NCBI RefSeq assembly: GCF_963924675.1
Contig: NC_089221.1
Span: 135,140,263-135,204,262 of the forward strand
Direction of reading: 5' to 3'
DNA from: Phocoena phocoena
Lineage: Eukaryota; Chordata; Mammalia; Artiodactyla; Phocoenidae
Length of the DNA stretch: 64,000 nucleotides
Position numbers and translations under genes: made by a program. Position 1 is the first letter of the stretch. The number at the start of each line of letters is the position of its first letter. Below, piece after piece: positions 1 to 12,290 of this stretch. The notes under the pieces were generated by a model. The model saw only the letters and a program-made list of their open reading frames with translations, was not told the origin of the DNA and ran no database searches.

Positions 1-1447
1 AAAATCACCTTCTTCTAAGTAACTGTGGGTGGACCAGGCTAGCATGGATGCCACTGAAAATATACATATCAAGAGTTCCTCAGGAAGCAGTTGTAGGCCA
101 GGAAAGGAGGCTCTCAGCAGTCTTAATTTTTGCAGGAATTCCATGTGCTCTCCTGGTCAACTCATCCTCAAGGGTTAATGGGCAAAGTCAGGGAGAAGAG
201 AATGAACATTAAAGTGTTTCTAGAAAGTCTTCTGGGGGCTTTGCCAACTTCAAATGCCTACATTAAAAGGCAGAAACACAAATCAAACAAAAGAATCTGC
301 CCCTTTTAGGCACATGAACGACAGCCCTAACAAGTACAGCCAGAGATCAGATTTTTTAATATTGCCTAACATGGAGACTTTTGCTCCTAATTTGGTCTAG
401 TTCCACTAATGAATCTTATAAAATATTTTATCTGCCTATTCCATGCCCACAGACCCCTCACAGGAGACTGGGAAATCATCGTTTCTTCCAGAGTGCAGAT
501 ATCAGTTGGACCATATGCAACGGCAGTCTGTTTATTTTTCCCATAAGCCACCAGTTTCATAGAAACTCATTAGCATCACCTGTGTTAATTACACTAGCCC
601 ACCAATCAACAGCTCCTTCTTAATTAGGTTTTCTTTATTAAAGCCGGAAATTGCCAAGGAGACAAAAGTCACCTGGGGAAATTATGTGAAAAGGAGTGTT
701 TATGCCAAATTACACACTAAAATAATAATAAAGTAGCCTGGTTTGTTTACAGAAAAAGGAAACAATATTAATATTCAAGGTCACTGGCACACTCTTTATT
801 AATTATTCTCGTTATATTAAATTGTGATCATTTCTGCTTCAAGAGGGTTGGCTTATAGAAAGGCTTTGTACTCGAAGTTGACTCACATCAGATTTTAATG
901 GCTGTGGTCAGCGATTATGACTTGCTTATTCTATAAACACGAGCACCCACGGGTTAAAGCAGTTAATACTAATTTCATGAGCTCATGTCCCAACCGTAAC
1001 TCAAAATCCTTTATGTCTGTTAGCAAACCTAGAAAGGCATATAAAAATCTACTCTGAAAGGAAAAGATACCCATGTGACTCCTGGAATTTGTAGTTCTCC
1101 TAAAAGAAAAAGGAAAAAAGACTTCCAACCATATTCCTCTCACTTTCCAAGAGCCTTTCATCAGAGGGGGGTGGTCACAGCACTGAGAACACAAAAGCAG
1201 CTTTTAGAAAGAGATTCTTTCTCCAAGGTTAGACTTATAGGGAGGTTCCCCTGGGATGTTTAAACCAAGCGTGGCCAAAGCACTAGAAAGTAGATTGCAG
1301 GGAGCTTCCTGCTCTGGTTGTGTGGAGGTGGAGAGGGAGGGGCAATCCTGGGACCTAATAGGGCTTTTCATCTTCGATTGACTATAATCCTAAGTACACT
1401 TATCATGGACTCAAAATCTATCTTCAGAATAATAAAATCTGGGCACA
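1..1447. other. Unique noncoding sequence, no gene seen
   Basis: AT-rich sequence without a recognisable repeat or domain-bearing frame. The part from about 600 to 860 is notable for closely packed TAATTA/TTAATTA cores, a FOX-type TGTTTAC near 745 and an AACAAT SOX core shortly after, which is enhancer-like composition. The frames at 381-623 and 1075-1263 have no domain and no coding signature. Confidence 0.5.
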
Positions 1448-1540
1448 CCCATCTATAAAGTGGGGATAACAATGCTTAACCTGATTCTTACAAGAATTAG
1501 TTCATATTTAGAAAGTACTTTGATGATAAAAAATCACTGA
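1448..1540 (+). repeat. MIR SINE fragment
   Basis: Contains the MIR core-to-tail pattern: 'atctataaagtggggataac', then a degenerate 'gaattagttcatattta' and 'gaaagtactttga'. These match the 'ctgtaaaatgggga', 'taatgcatgtaaa' and 'gcgctt' landmarks of this ancient tRNA-derived SINE. It is a diverged fragment without a clear 5' head. Confidence 0.6.
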
Positions 1541-1545
1541 GTGAG

Positions 1546-2884
1546 TGTTATTTGTTCTTATTCCCATTGGTCCCGGAAAATTGCCTGTCCAGGAGGCCTG
1601 TGAATTCTGGTTGTCTGTGGCCAAAAGAGCAATTGTAAAAAGTCAACTAGATTTGGGAGCCGGACCTGTAAGAAAAGCAATTGTGGACTTGAACAAGCAA
1701 ACATCAATGGAATCACTTTTCAGCCTCAAGCCCAGGACCCGACTGGGCTCAGTGGGCTGATTCCCGGCTCTCAGTGGTTCCCTTCTTAGGGTCTTCTTGG
1801 CTTCTGTGTGGGCTGCCACACACTCCCCACCTCAGGTCAAGGCATAAAGAAGCTGGCTGACTGTGCTGATGAATATTCATTGGAAATCAAGGAGAGTTTG
1901 CTGCAAGCCTCATAAGAACTTTTTTGTTTTCTGGAACAAACGCCACAGAAGACGACCAAAAGACCACGAACAGAGACATCACAAATGGTATCAAAGCCTG
2001 AGGAGATATAAACATCAGAAGATTTTTGTTGTAGTCTCTAAAGACCAGCGACCCAACACCTATTCAGTATTGCAATCAAGAGATAAGGCTCTGGACATGC
2101 TCTCTCTCCTCCACCTTGGAAAAGTGCCTAGAACCTTAAGTCGTAACTTTGGAATTCCTTCCTAGTGTTGCAAGATTAATATCAAAGATGAATATCAAAG
2201 GAATATAGCTAAAAAAGGGAAACAGAACAGGTAAACAAGTATTTGGATACGGATTGCAACCTACGTATTTCTTTTTCTTGGTCATCTTGCTAATTGACAC
2301 AGTCATTTTTAACCTTCCTTTCAGAGATTGCACGGGTTCCTCTAGAGAATGAAACTTCAGTTTACACAAAAGCCAAGGTGTCCAGGCTACATCTTCACGA
2401 CTGACTGATGACCTTTGTGGAAAGGTGCTTATCAGGACAGGCCACTGTCTAGCCTGTCCACCTCAATCTGCATTCCCAGCTGGGCTTTCTCCCTCCCCTC
2501 TCTTTCACCCTCCCAGCCGAACACCTTGTCACTTAGGCCTCAGCTGAGTTTGTTTCATTTACCTCACCCAGATATCATACACACTGCATATTTGGGTACA
2601 CAACTGTCACATCACTAGAAAGTTTAGACAGAAATTTAGCAATGGGGTTATCAAAGCAGATCTTTAATGGGGACGAAGTATATGTTCCAAAATACATCTT
2701 TATGAAACAAGGTCAGCTTAAAAACCCTGTTAGTGGACCTGACACAGAAGCCATTCTAAAAAAAATGAATCTTAAGTTGCAGTAGTTTTATTTAGGGTTT
2801 CACTCAGGAAACACCAGGAGACCTCTAATACTCAATGCCCATTGCTGGAAATGCTTCCCTTAAGTTTAGGATTTACGTGCTTAT
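1546..2884. other. Unique noncoding sequence
   Basis: No repeat family recognised. A 100-codon frame at 1863-2165 is rich in basic residues (KRHRRRPKDHEQRHHK) but matches no family I know. It has no poly-A tail or flanking duplication that would mark a retrocopy, and I treat it as chance. Pyrimidine-rich sequence at 2485-2520 may be a decayed L2 but is not assignable. Confidence 0.4.
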
Positions 2885-3375
2885 TAAAGACTGGGCAGAC
2901 ATCTCCCTTGTTGTCTGAAAACCTTCCCGTCTATCTGCGCTCCACCTTCAATGGCTTCCCATCTCACGCAGAGTAAAGGCCCAAGACCTTCACCTGGCCC
3001 ACAGGGCCACCAAAAGGGCCCCATTATGCCTCTGGCAGCATCGCCTACTACTCTCTCCCTCGCTTGTGCTGCTCCAGCCACACTGTCCCGCATGGCTTGC
3101 GGGATCTTAGTTCCCCAACCAGGTCTTAAATCCGGGTCATGGCAGTGAAAGCACCAAGTCCTAACCACTTGGGCCACCAGGAAATTCCCGAGTGTCCTCT
3201 CTTTTATGAACTTATCCCATTACAGATTTCTCATTTACGTGTGTGATTTTTTAAATTAATGTCTGAGCCCCAGGCCCCACAGTCTTATGAGAACAGGACC
3301 CTGTCTATTATCATTATGCTTCAAATTACTAGCACCCAGAAGACATGCAATTCTATTTGTTGGCTGAATGAACTA
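2885..3375 (+). repeat. L2 LINE 3' region, split by an old SINE
   Basis: The left part (to about 3085) carries the L2 signature 'caatggcttcccatct', 'agagtaaaggccc' and 'gctccagccacactg'. The right part (from 3190) carries 'tcttatgagaacaggaccctgtct' and ends in the L2 terminal pattern 'ttggctgaatgaac'. The two halves are collinear and separated by a tRNA-derived SINE at 3086-3189, so the SINE inserted after the L2 was fixed. Confidence 0.7.
3086..3189 (-). repeat. Old tRNA-derived CHR/Bov-tA-like SINE head
   Basis: Read on the reverse strand it starts gggaatttcctggtggccca and continues with 'agtggttaggact' and 'gggaactaagatcccgcaagccatg', the tRNA-derived head of cetartiodactyl SINEs. It is more diverged than the other copies in the window and consists only of the roughly 100-bp head, without the body or A-rich tail. 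Confidence 0.75.
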
Positions 3376-3519
3376 AAAGTTTATCCTCTGAAGTAAACAT
3401 TAATTCATATACTATTCTTAGCTAAGAGCTCCATGAAAGCCTAGTAACTCTTAACAGTAGTAGGAATAGCAACCGTGGTCGTTGTTATTGTTATCATATA
3501 CAATGTCACCTTTTGATTC

Positions 3520-3795
3520 TTGCCATCTCACCCCATCTGATCTGCACCCTCAATTATCTGCCCCACCCTGCACCTTGAAGAAACCTGCAGACTCCCAGAT
3601 CTTACAAACTGCACCCCCCTTCTTATTTCTAATGCACTTTGCAGGTGCTCCCATTCATTCACGCCTCCATTGTCAAATTTACCATTCTGAATGTGTCTAC
3701 AGGTCTACATGCTCCCCAAGATTATAAATGCAGCTTATTCTCTTTCTGTCTCTAATCCCTAGCACAGTGACATATTCAATAAAAGTATGAAGAAA
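3520..3795 (+). repeat. Probable L2 LINE 3' end
   Basis: Pyrimidine-rich sequence followed by the L2-type terminal pattern: 'ctccccaagattataaatgcag', 'cctagcacagtgacatattcaataaa'. Family assignment rests on this 3' pattern only; the 5' half is too diverged to be sure. Confidence 0.45.
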
Positions 3796-5150
3796 CAAAC
3801 AAGTAGTTACTCTCTTCTGAATGATTTCAAGTCCTCTGTGATTAGATGACAACCTACGATTCGGAGAGCCCAACAAAATCAATCCCTTGTCTCTTCACTT
3901 TCAAAAGCACGCAGGCTTGAGGAAGAAAGTCTGGCAAATCACCCACATCTTTGGTAACCTATGTTCACTGTCTCAAGTAAGGGGAGCCAGCAGTTCTGAT
4001 CTTTCACAGCCTGGAGTATCTAAATTGCCATTTGAGAGGCATTTCAAAAATCCTCAATTCTGAACTGTCTCACTGTAATGATCTGTCTAAATTTTAATTG
4101 TTTTACATAATGTTTTCAAGTTTACTGGTAAGAAAAAAATTCTCATTGGAAATATACACAGCTTTGATATGGGGTTTTTTTTGCAGACAATTTCTTGAAC
4201 ACACACACACATTATCTCCCTAATAGGCAATAATGGTTCTTTAAGGAGCTGTCATGATCAATTGTAAAAATACATATTTAGAACACTTTTTAAAGTGTGT
4301 GTATTATAAAAATGTTTTAAAATGAAAACTATTTACCCAAAAGGCTATAATGGTTCTGAAGAGTATTTTGTAAATCCTAATTTGAGATTTTAAGGGGAAA
4401 AAAAAAAGATTTCTGACCTGGGAGATCATAAAGACTTCACTAAGCCATTAACATTTATTGTCTCTCAAGGGCTAAAAATGTTGCTGGGAACATGTTTCCA
4501 GGTTAGAGAAAAAATACAGACCATGCTGCTGACAAAGGGTCTTCGATGCTCCTCTGTGCTGCCCCAAAGGCTGACAGACACCAGTCCATTATACTAACTA
4601 ATGGCACACTTAGAAGAAAATGCCATCCAGAAGATGTTAGCCCAGGGACCTTGACTAATGGGTACTGTCTAATGTTCAAAGACCCCATCAGCTCTGGTCA
4701 CTGATGAGACATTCTAAGAGTAGTGCATTAAGACCTTAGTGGAGAAAGTCACTGTGGGGAATCTGATAGGATGAATTGGGTGTTTGAGGAGAAAACACTC
4801 TTTACCCCTTTCATCTCAAGCCTGATTCAAGAGAAAAGAGATGATTAATAATCACATGTAAAAATCAAGTCTCCTACACCTTCTGTATCTCCGTCCACAG
4901 TCCTGAGCAAGGAAAACACATTTGATTAAGAGCCCTTAGCCCTGGTACTTAGTACTGACTGTGTGCTGTGTTTACTAAGGCAGGAAAACAGGACACTTTC
5001 TGGTTAATAAGAAAAAAAAAAAGCATTCACTTCAATGCTCCACTGGAAATTTTCTTAAGAGATGCAAGGGTCTGTCTCGTGAGCAGCAGAAAATACATTG
5101 GATCGGCCCCAAAGTTGTGAATGCTATATAGTGCCTTCATATTTTTTTGT

Positions 5151-5200
5151 CAACTCTTTTTAACAAAAGAGTTTTAGTTTTTGTAAGAAAAAAAGAGTTG
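5151..5200. repeat. Inverted repeat with two alternative right arms
   Basis: CAACTCTTTTT (5151-5161) pairs perfectly with AAAAAGAGTTG (5190-5200), giving an 11-bp stem with a 28-nt loop. The same left arm also pairs with AAAAGAGTT (5165-5173), giving a 9-bp stem with a 4-nt loop. The two structures are mutually exclusive. No known element is recognised around it. Confidence 0.7.
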
Positions 5201-5265
5201 GGGGATGGAACGAAAGAGAGGGGAGAAAAAGAGGAAGAAAGAAAAGGAAGGAAGACTGAAAGACA
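5190..5265 (+). repeat. Purine-rich (GA/GGAA) low-complexity tract
   Basis: Almost entirely A and G on this strand, with repeated gaaag and ggaag units. It is simple low-complexity sequence immediately right of the inverted repeat. Confidence 0.8.
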
Positions 5266-7847
5266 TCAGTGATATTATATACTAAGTGCTGGCCTGAAGC
5301 GAAATATCACAGGTAACCTATAAACAGAAGTCAAAAATGGAAAGATGGAGAAACTTAACCAGAACCACATGAGAAACACTACTAGATATAAACAACTGGG
5401 GTGGAGGCTGACAGGGGGCTCAAGTTGACACATTTTTCACTTTTTACACTATAGAGTTCACAAATCTCTACCGGCCTTCCTCAAAAACCTTACCTGTTGG
5501 GTCTGAAGGACCAGCTGGGTTTGATTAGGACAGCAGTGCACCCCTGTACGGGCAAAACGAGGTCAGGGATGATTGGACTCAGCTTTACACCAAAAGAAGT
5601 TCAGTCCCTAATAGTTAATGAAACGAGCAGATTTCCCTTCTTACACCTGAAATAACCTGCCTCCAGAGTCTGCCCAATATACTGTCTCTGAAAGCAAATA
5701 GCCCCGGCTAAGAGTACCTTCAAAGCCAAGCTTTCATTTATTGTCAAGACAGAATGGAATTGGTCCTTTTTATGTAACACATGAGTTAGGCTGACCTAGC
5801 CATTTGTACACAGCAAAGTACTGCTTCATTGTGTTGGTTTCATTCCCTTTCCTGTAATGTAACAAAAGGAATCTAAATACTCAAGGGCACCTAAGCCTGT
5901 GATGAGAGTACTTAGCTCTCATCAGTGGTAATGGGACTTAAACCTAACATTTCAGACAGGATGGATTGCTTTGTCGGGTACTTTTCCTCTTTTTTTTCCT
6001 GAGCTTGATTTCACACCAGCTATGTTCACAAACCCATAATAAATCACTAGGAATGTAAAATACACTACACTTTCCCCCCCATGTTGGCCTGGGTCATTTA
6101 TCATTCTGCAGATTTCAAAAAGATGGTAGTGTTTTTATTGCAAAGGCCTTGTCATTACAGAAACTAGAAAAGAAAAGTATTGATCACAATTAGATCATAT
6201 ATTAGCAGCCCCTGATGCCTGGATGGCTGAGGATTTCAAGCTAGACCATTCTCCCCTCTGTTAAAATTCTGGACAGCAAATTTCTTTTATGTTAGAATAA
6301 CTAGTATAAACCCATAAAATGTAACCTAAAAATGTAATTATAATTGCCATGCCAAAAGCAAGCCAGTCGATATCTTCCCGATTCTAATAGTTTCAAGCAC
6401 TATTACCTTAACGGTCTCACATCACAGTACTGATTAAAGAAACATTTTGTCTTTTTATCTGTATGGAATGGCCAGCATAATCACTGAAGCATAGAGAGCT
6501 AAAATATTTATTAGTGTGTATATATCTTGGTTCAGGCAGTGAATGTCAATTTAGGGGTGGAAAGTTACAACACAGCCCTCCATTCAATCCATTTTCAGGA
6601 TCCTCTAGTGCTCCTTGGGTGGTCATCCCAAGCAGAGGAGGAGATCTTAGAATCTGCCCCTCTACCTGAACGAGCTCCTTCTGCAGATTTTCCAAAAAGA
6701 AGCTCTTCTCGGGAGCTTTGAAACTGGTCTCAAATTGACAGTGACTGTCGTGGACCAGTGTCAACCAACAGAGACAAGCCTGAAAAGAGACACATTCAGT
6801 GGATGGAAAGCATGAAGTGAGGCCAGCTTAACAGCAGCCAGTTCTCCCACCCACACTTCCTGTCCAGCTAAACAGACAAGCAAACAAAAGTATTCATTTT
6901 AACTTGACTGATTAAAATAAACGCAATCTAAAATCTGTGAATCAAAACCTAGCCTCTTCCCACAGAATACATCACCTATAATTTATATCTTGAAAGGTAT
7001 CTATCATTACATTCTAGCCGATTACCAAACGCAGAATTAGAAGGAACATATAAAAGGATTTCTCCAAGCTAGACACTTAATACTGTTTCTTTCTCCAAAC
7101 TGTACAAGCGCATTATGTAGATTTGGAATGTAAGAAATATAAAAAGGTGTTTTAAAATGAACGGTATATTCCTGATCATTTCTCTTAGAGGTGAAAATGT
7201 ATTTTCTCCCAATCAGTTGAACAGGAGGAAACTTTAGAGTCCTATCAGTTCAGAAGCATCAGCACAGCGGTCAAATAAAAATTTCTACCATGTGATGTGC
7301 ACAATTAATTTTACAATTAAACTTATCCGTGTAATGTGCATTTCCAAAGCTAAATACAAATCGGGTGGAGAAAATCTGTTTCACTTAAGGATATACAGTC
7401 TGTGACTTGGTAAAAACTCCACATGGCTGCCCTCCCAATGGGTTGCTGAGGGAAAGCCTCTATTAGGACTCTTCCCCAGTTCTTAAGTAAACAGGGTAGC
7501 AGGCTCCAAGCCATCCCTCCTTGGGGAAGAGGGAGCAGAGAGGAGAGACACAGAGGCGAAGGGGATGGAAAATGGGTGCCCACCTCCAGAATTAAGTGAG
7601 AACGCCAGACTTGTCATCCAGGGATGGCCAAAGGGAACAGGCAGCATCACACCTACACAGTCTACCCATGGGTTAACTGGCATTTCTAATACTTTTCACC
7701 TAGTCTGACTTGACAGATGCCTAACCTTAGCTACTGAGTGGAGACAGGCTGATGGGTCTTGGCCATACAGGGGGAAAATTTTTGATGCTTCTCACTTATG
7801 ACATGATTGATTTTCTTTCAGCAGCCCTTCACTTTGGGAAGTGGCGA

Positions 7848-7975
7848 GGGCTGGCTCACTGTGCCCCGGTGCGCCCTGACCCCCGACACGTGGCCGCTGT
7901 GAGGCTGGAAACCGATGACGGCAGAAACCTAAAAAATCAATAGGCCCTGTCAGTCAGGGGCGAGGCGGACGTCTT
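7848..7975. other. CpG-dense patch in CpG-poor surroundings
   Basis: Eleven CpG dinucleotides fall in about 130 bp (for example cccCGacaCGtggcCGctg), while flanking sequence has almost none. A polypyrimidine run ending in 'ttttctttcag' precedes it at about 7810-7821, resembling a splice acceptor. It is too short for a standard CpG island. It could be a small regulatory element or an exon of a noncoding transcript; no reading frame is convincing. Confidence 0.4.
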
Positions 7976-8059
7976 TTAAAAACCCAATCACGACATGTAT
8001 TTGCTGCATGGTGTGGATCTACTGCACACTTGAGAACACACTGAATTTCCCCTTCCCCT

Positions 8060-8077
8060 TATTTATTTATTTATTTG
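8060..8077 (+). repeat. (ATTT)n simple repeat
   Basis: Four to five tandem copies of the tetranucleotide attt. Confidence 0.85.
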
Positions 8078-8279
8078 GCTCTGCTTTACACTTCATTTTA
8101 CCTCTTTTGGGGAGGGGGGTTGGAAAGACCTTAACCTTTCAGGCAGTGAGGGAGAGGGAACAAGTCGTGTGGTAAGGTTGGTGCTTCATGATATTAACAG
8201 GAAAAATTCCCTGGAAACTATTTGAATAGTATGAAATAAATAGAGCCCCTTGTGGCTGCCAACATAAACAGTGACATCA

Positions 8280-8296
8280 TTTTTTTTTTTTTTTTA
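8280..8296 (+). repeat. Poly-T run
   Basis: Uninterrupted T homopolymer of about 17 nt; no adjoining retroelement body recognised. Confidence 0.85.
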
Positions 8297-8433
8297 CATT
8301 ATCTGGAAAGAATTTAGATATAAGACTTTTAAGTCTAAAAACACATGAGGGCAAAGCTGCTTAATAGACTCGGTTAAGGGAAGAGTATTGTTTCATTTTT
8401 CTTTGGGGGTTTCTTTAAGGTGAAAGAATGGAG

Positions 8434-8462
8434 GACACACACAAACACACACACACACACAA
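8434..8462 (+). repeat. (AC)n microsatellite
   Basis: Dinucleotide AC repeat with a single interruption (acaaac). Confidence 0.9.
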
Positions 8463-9300
8463 TAGTTCTCTGTTGGGGAACTAGAGCAAGCACTGCAAGA
8501 ATCGCTCAGTTTCTGAGCAGGGTCAGCGTAATATTCTCCATTCAGTGTGGAAGAAATACCAAATATGCATCCTTTCTTTGGGAGACAGACAATGCAAAAG
8601 ATGGCATTTAGCTTCTTCGTGATCTGGGGGTGGGGGATAAATATCAACTCTGACAAGCCAAAAAGATAAGAGAAATACCATCAGGTGAAATGCAGCCACA
8701 CGGGGAAAGAAATTCCACACTCACACAAAAAGAAAAAAGCAAGTAAAAAGGGTCTGGAGACTATAGGGAAGGATTCTATTAGGTACCATTAAAATGTGTG
8801 TTATGAGAGCTATGTGCAAGTGTATTTCAGAATTTCTGTGACATGCTTTTCTTCTTTCTTTCCAGAAAAATAGGTGTATTATGCATCATCTTAAAATCCA
8901 CCAAGGTAAACATCATATATTAAAAAGAAAACAAATAAACAAAATCTGTGCCTGAATTCCCAAACTAAGCCCAATTAAAGGTTTCTTTATGGCTGTAGAC
9001 CTGACAAGCTACAATTTCCCCCTGTTGCAGTGGGTGTGTGTGTTTTAATGTAATATTAATGAGCCAGGATGGAGGGTCATAAAAAGTGATAGGTTTTTTC
9101 GATGGTAAATTATAAATCGGTATTGATTTTTCCCGGCACTAATGCAGCCAGCTTATTGTAAGACACCACAGGCAAAGTGCACTTTATCAGATTAGACTGG
9201 GGCCGGTATCAAATATACATGAGAATAAGGATGCATTTGTGAGTTAGACTACACTTTTCTTCCCTAACAATGCATGAAATTTTTAAGGAAAAAAAAAAAC

Positions 9301-9301
<1 letters not shown>
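8463..9301. other. Unique sequence, candidate enhancer block at 9030-9240
   Basis: No repeat recognised. The 9030-9240 segment is dense in homeodomain and GATA-like cores: TAATATTAAT near 9051, GTCATAAAAA near 9076, TTATCAGATTAG near 9184. It also has scattered CpGs that are rare in the flanks. The composition resembles conserved developmental enhancers, but conservation cannot be tested here. Confidence 0.4.

Positions 9302-9348
<47 letters not shown>
9302..9348 (+). repeat. (AC)23 microsatellite
   Basis: About 23 uninterrupted AC units, preceded by an A run and followed by a C run. It is the longest pure dinucleotide repeat in the window, so length polymorphism is likely. Confidence 0.95.
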
Positions 9349-9349
<1 letters not shown>

Positions 9350-12039
9350 CCCAGACAAGGATACTGGGAAGTACAACATTTTTTTTTTCCAAAGCACAGA
9401 TTTCCAGAATTGTTGCTCGTGGGACAATTTATTTCAAATTGAATAGAGGGCAGTAATAGTACTAATGGAATTATAAATAGGTTTCTTTAAAGGCTGTTCT
9501 AACTTTCTCGTTTAATTTGTAGTGTAGCAATGAAAGGGCATACTTCTGCCCTCTCCACAGAGTCCAGCCTCCGGCTGCAGCATCATTCTTTTGCCCACCT
9601 TCTGCCCACAAGTCACTGGGGTGGACCACAGCGGACAAGAAAGTGTTATTTTTTCAGACGACTGAGGTTCCTCTCCGTTGGTATTTTATAGTCATAAGGA
9701 CTTCATTAGACACTTCAGTGGAGATTTTAGCTCTTGAGAGCAAAGAGGAGCCAAAGAGAGCTTAAGAACAGGAGAAAGAAGAGAAAATGACTGGAACCCA
9801 TTTCCCTGGACAAAGATGTTATTATTTGTCCTCTCTCTCCAAACATAGGTCAGCCTCTGACTCACTCGAATGTCAACAGAGATGCAAGTCCTCACTCTGA
9901 GTGTGTGTTTGCCTTTTGTTCTTTGGAGAGACTTCTCCAGCTTTGTTGGGAATGCTAGCAGCCCTGTTTCCAAACACTTCCCCACTTCTTCCTATAACTG
10001 CTAGCACACTCTCTATCAAAATCTGCCGCTCTCCTCCCGGCACAAAGGCTGCACTCCCACCACGTGACAGCAAGCCGTGCCCAGCTTTGAGGCCGGGTCC
10101 TCAGCCAAGATTCCTTCTGTGTCTCCATGGCGTGAACAGGAATTGGAAACCCGCATGCTCACCCCCAAAACAGTCTTTTTTAAGAAGTCGGGGAGAACAT
10201 GTGTTTATTGACAGTTCATTAACAAATGTCAACCCCCCTGCAAGCTGTTTACTAAGGAATGTAGTGAAGTGAAGAAGTGTGAATATAAATAACTAACAAA
10301 AGAAGAACGGAGAGAAAATATCTCAGGGCTGTCCCCTTTTAATGTATTTCGAATCTGTTTTCTTTTCTGCTGGAAACATGACACTACTGAAGGTATATCC
10401 ATGGCACCCAGGGCAGTAAAAACAATAGGTGTTTGTGTACTGATATCTAGAACATTTAGATAAAACTCAGAAAAACTGGGCTATGCCATTTCATCTAATT
10501 TTTTTCTCCTTGTCTATATCAAGAGATTTAAACATTTTTTCTAAAAAAAGGAAAAATAAGCTAATAAGTTCCATAATTATAAAGTCACGGCTATAATAAA
10601 ATTGCTTATTTCTAAAACATGAAGGATGTCAAAACCGCAGCAAAAGTTCACAAAAACCTGGCCCCAATCTTGAGGAGCGTAAAATCTAAGTTAGGGGTAA
10701 GCAAAATCACCAAAGAATATATACTATTCAGTAAGGTGTTTCTCATTTGCTACATCAATACTCAAAGTGGACCATATTGAGTGAGGGTAGCTAACTATTT
10801 CCAAATGTTAAAAAAAAAATCTTAATACAGTATCCTTGCATCAAAATGACTCCTGAAATTACAGAAAAAAAGGGAAAGTGTTTTGAGACAAGAACAAATC
10901 AGGTAAAACCTAATAAAGCCAAAAGGAAATTAGAAAAATAGAAGGTTGTTTTCATGGGAGTTTATAATCTCTTCACCGAAAAGTGATCTCTATCATATGT
11001 CAAATCAACATCTTAAAGATCTATTTATAAAGTTATGAAAGTGAAAGCATACATTTTTGCCTATGCTAATTTAACTTTATTAGTGATGCCAAAACCCTCA
11101 TTAACATTTTTCATAAAATCATGCAGGGGTTCTCTCTGCTTTAGGGATAAAGCTAATAAACAAATACATAAATTAGTGTATTTTAATTAAATGTTATCCC
11201 ATCAAGTAATACTGTACACCACCATCTAATATGAGAAAAACTTTCTTACTTAAAATCCAGTACAATATTAAAACTCACTAAATATTAATTTAAAAATACT
11301 TTACAAACGTTCAAGTACTCTGAGTTCTGCATTTTTAAAGGTTTTATGTGGTGGTTGTACATATGATGTAATCCCTAAACTCCTAGCAAAACAGTGCAAG
11401 AAGCTAAGATTACTTTGCAGAACTGCACTGATGGACTTAGAAAAAATGCTATTGTTTTGTTTTAAAATTTTTCATCAAAACGGTGCTGCTAGAAACTTTC
11501 AAAAAAAAAAAAAAAAAGGGTCCACCAGACATTTATAGCCAAACAGGATTCAATAATAACTTAAAGTCATTATTGTAAAGATCTGAAGATTTATCTCAAC
11601 AAGGCTCCGAACTGCATCATTTTAAATTGCATCCGAATCACTCAAGCAGACTCTTTGAGTGCCTACTATGCACCTAACATAAGCTACGCATGTGGGATTT
11701 AATTGGTAATGTATGGCTTGGGGAAGAGGATTCAAAATAAGCTACTAGCAGCCTAGGCCAACCACAAACTAATTGACACTCTGTACTAAAGGGTAGATAG
11801 GTTTTAGAACATGCCTAGAAATGTCTTTAGAAATCCTAGGTCAAACAGATAAGTGCCCTGAGACAAGGAACTAATGAATGCAAATCGCTTGACATTTATT
11901 AAATAACCATTAGCCACTACAGTTGTTACTAAAAGTATTATTTTGCACAGTAAGGCTCAATCAAAGGTGCAGATTGACCAAAGCTTAAAAACCCAGATGG
12001 AGAAGATGCACTTGGGCACACGTTCTACTCAAGTTAATC
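9349..12039. other. Unique noncoding sequence
   Basis: No assignable repeat apart from low-complexity A runs (for example 11500-11517). Around 10200-10250 there is a TGACAG...TGTCA near-inverted pair and a TGTTTAC FOX core. The 123-codon frame at 9901-10272 has no domain and I regard it as chance. Confidence 0.4.
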
Positions 12040-12290
12040 GTCATTTATTGAGGGACTATTCCTTGTATGTCAGACACTGTGTTAGGCAATGAGGATGCAA
12101 AGATTAACAAGACTAAGCTACCTGAGGGCCATAACTCTGTCTGCCTTATTTACTGCTGTGTTTCCAGTTCCTAGCATAGTGCCTGACACATTGCAGATAC
12201 TCGATAAATATTTCTTGAACAAATGAATTAATAACCAAACAAAAATCCCTGTTGACAAAGCACTCACAGTCTAATTACTTTTGCCATACT
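12040..12290 (+). repeat. Ancient unnamed repeat with an L2 3' end nested inside
   Basis: The outer repeat begins with a degraded 'atttattgagcacctactatgtgccaggcac' type motif (tcatttattgagggactatt, then cagacactgtgttaggca) and resumes after 12237 with 'aaaaatccctgttgacaaagc'. Between them, 12118-12236 is an L2 3' end: 'gagggccataactctgtctg', then 'cctagcatagtgcctgacac' and 'cgataaatatttcttgaac'. The collinear flanks show that the L2 fragment interrupts the outer repeat. I cannot name the outer family with certainty. Confidence 0.55.

Larger units (their letters stand above)
3796..8057. other. Long unique noncoding stretch
   Basis: No interspersed repeat recognised across about 4 kb. It holds a switching inverted repeat (5151-5200), a purine-rich tract (5190-5265) and a CpG-dense patch (7848-7975), listed separately. 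AT-rich, with several long A or T runs. Nothing in it looks protein-coding. Confidence 0.45.

Noticed and set aside
1863..2165. 100-codon basic frame
   Set aside because: No family resemblance, no splice or retrocopy signs; AT-rich unique DNA gives such frames by chance.
5095..5150. Possible mariner terminus (cggccccaaagttgtgaatg)
   Set aside because: Resemblance to artiodactyl mariner ends is slight and no matching opposite terminus was found.
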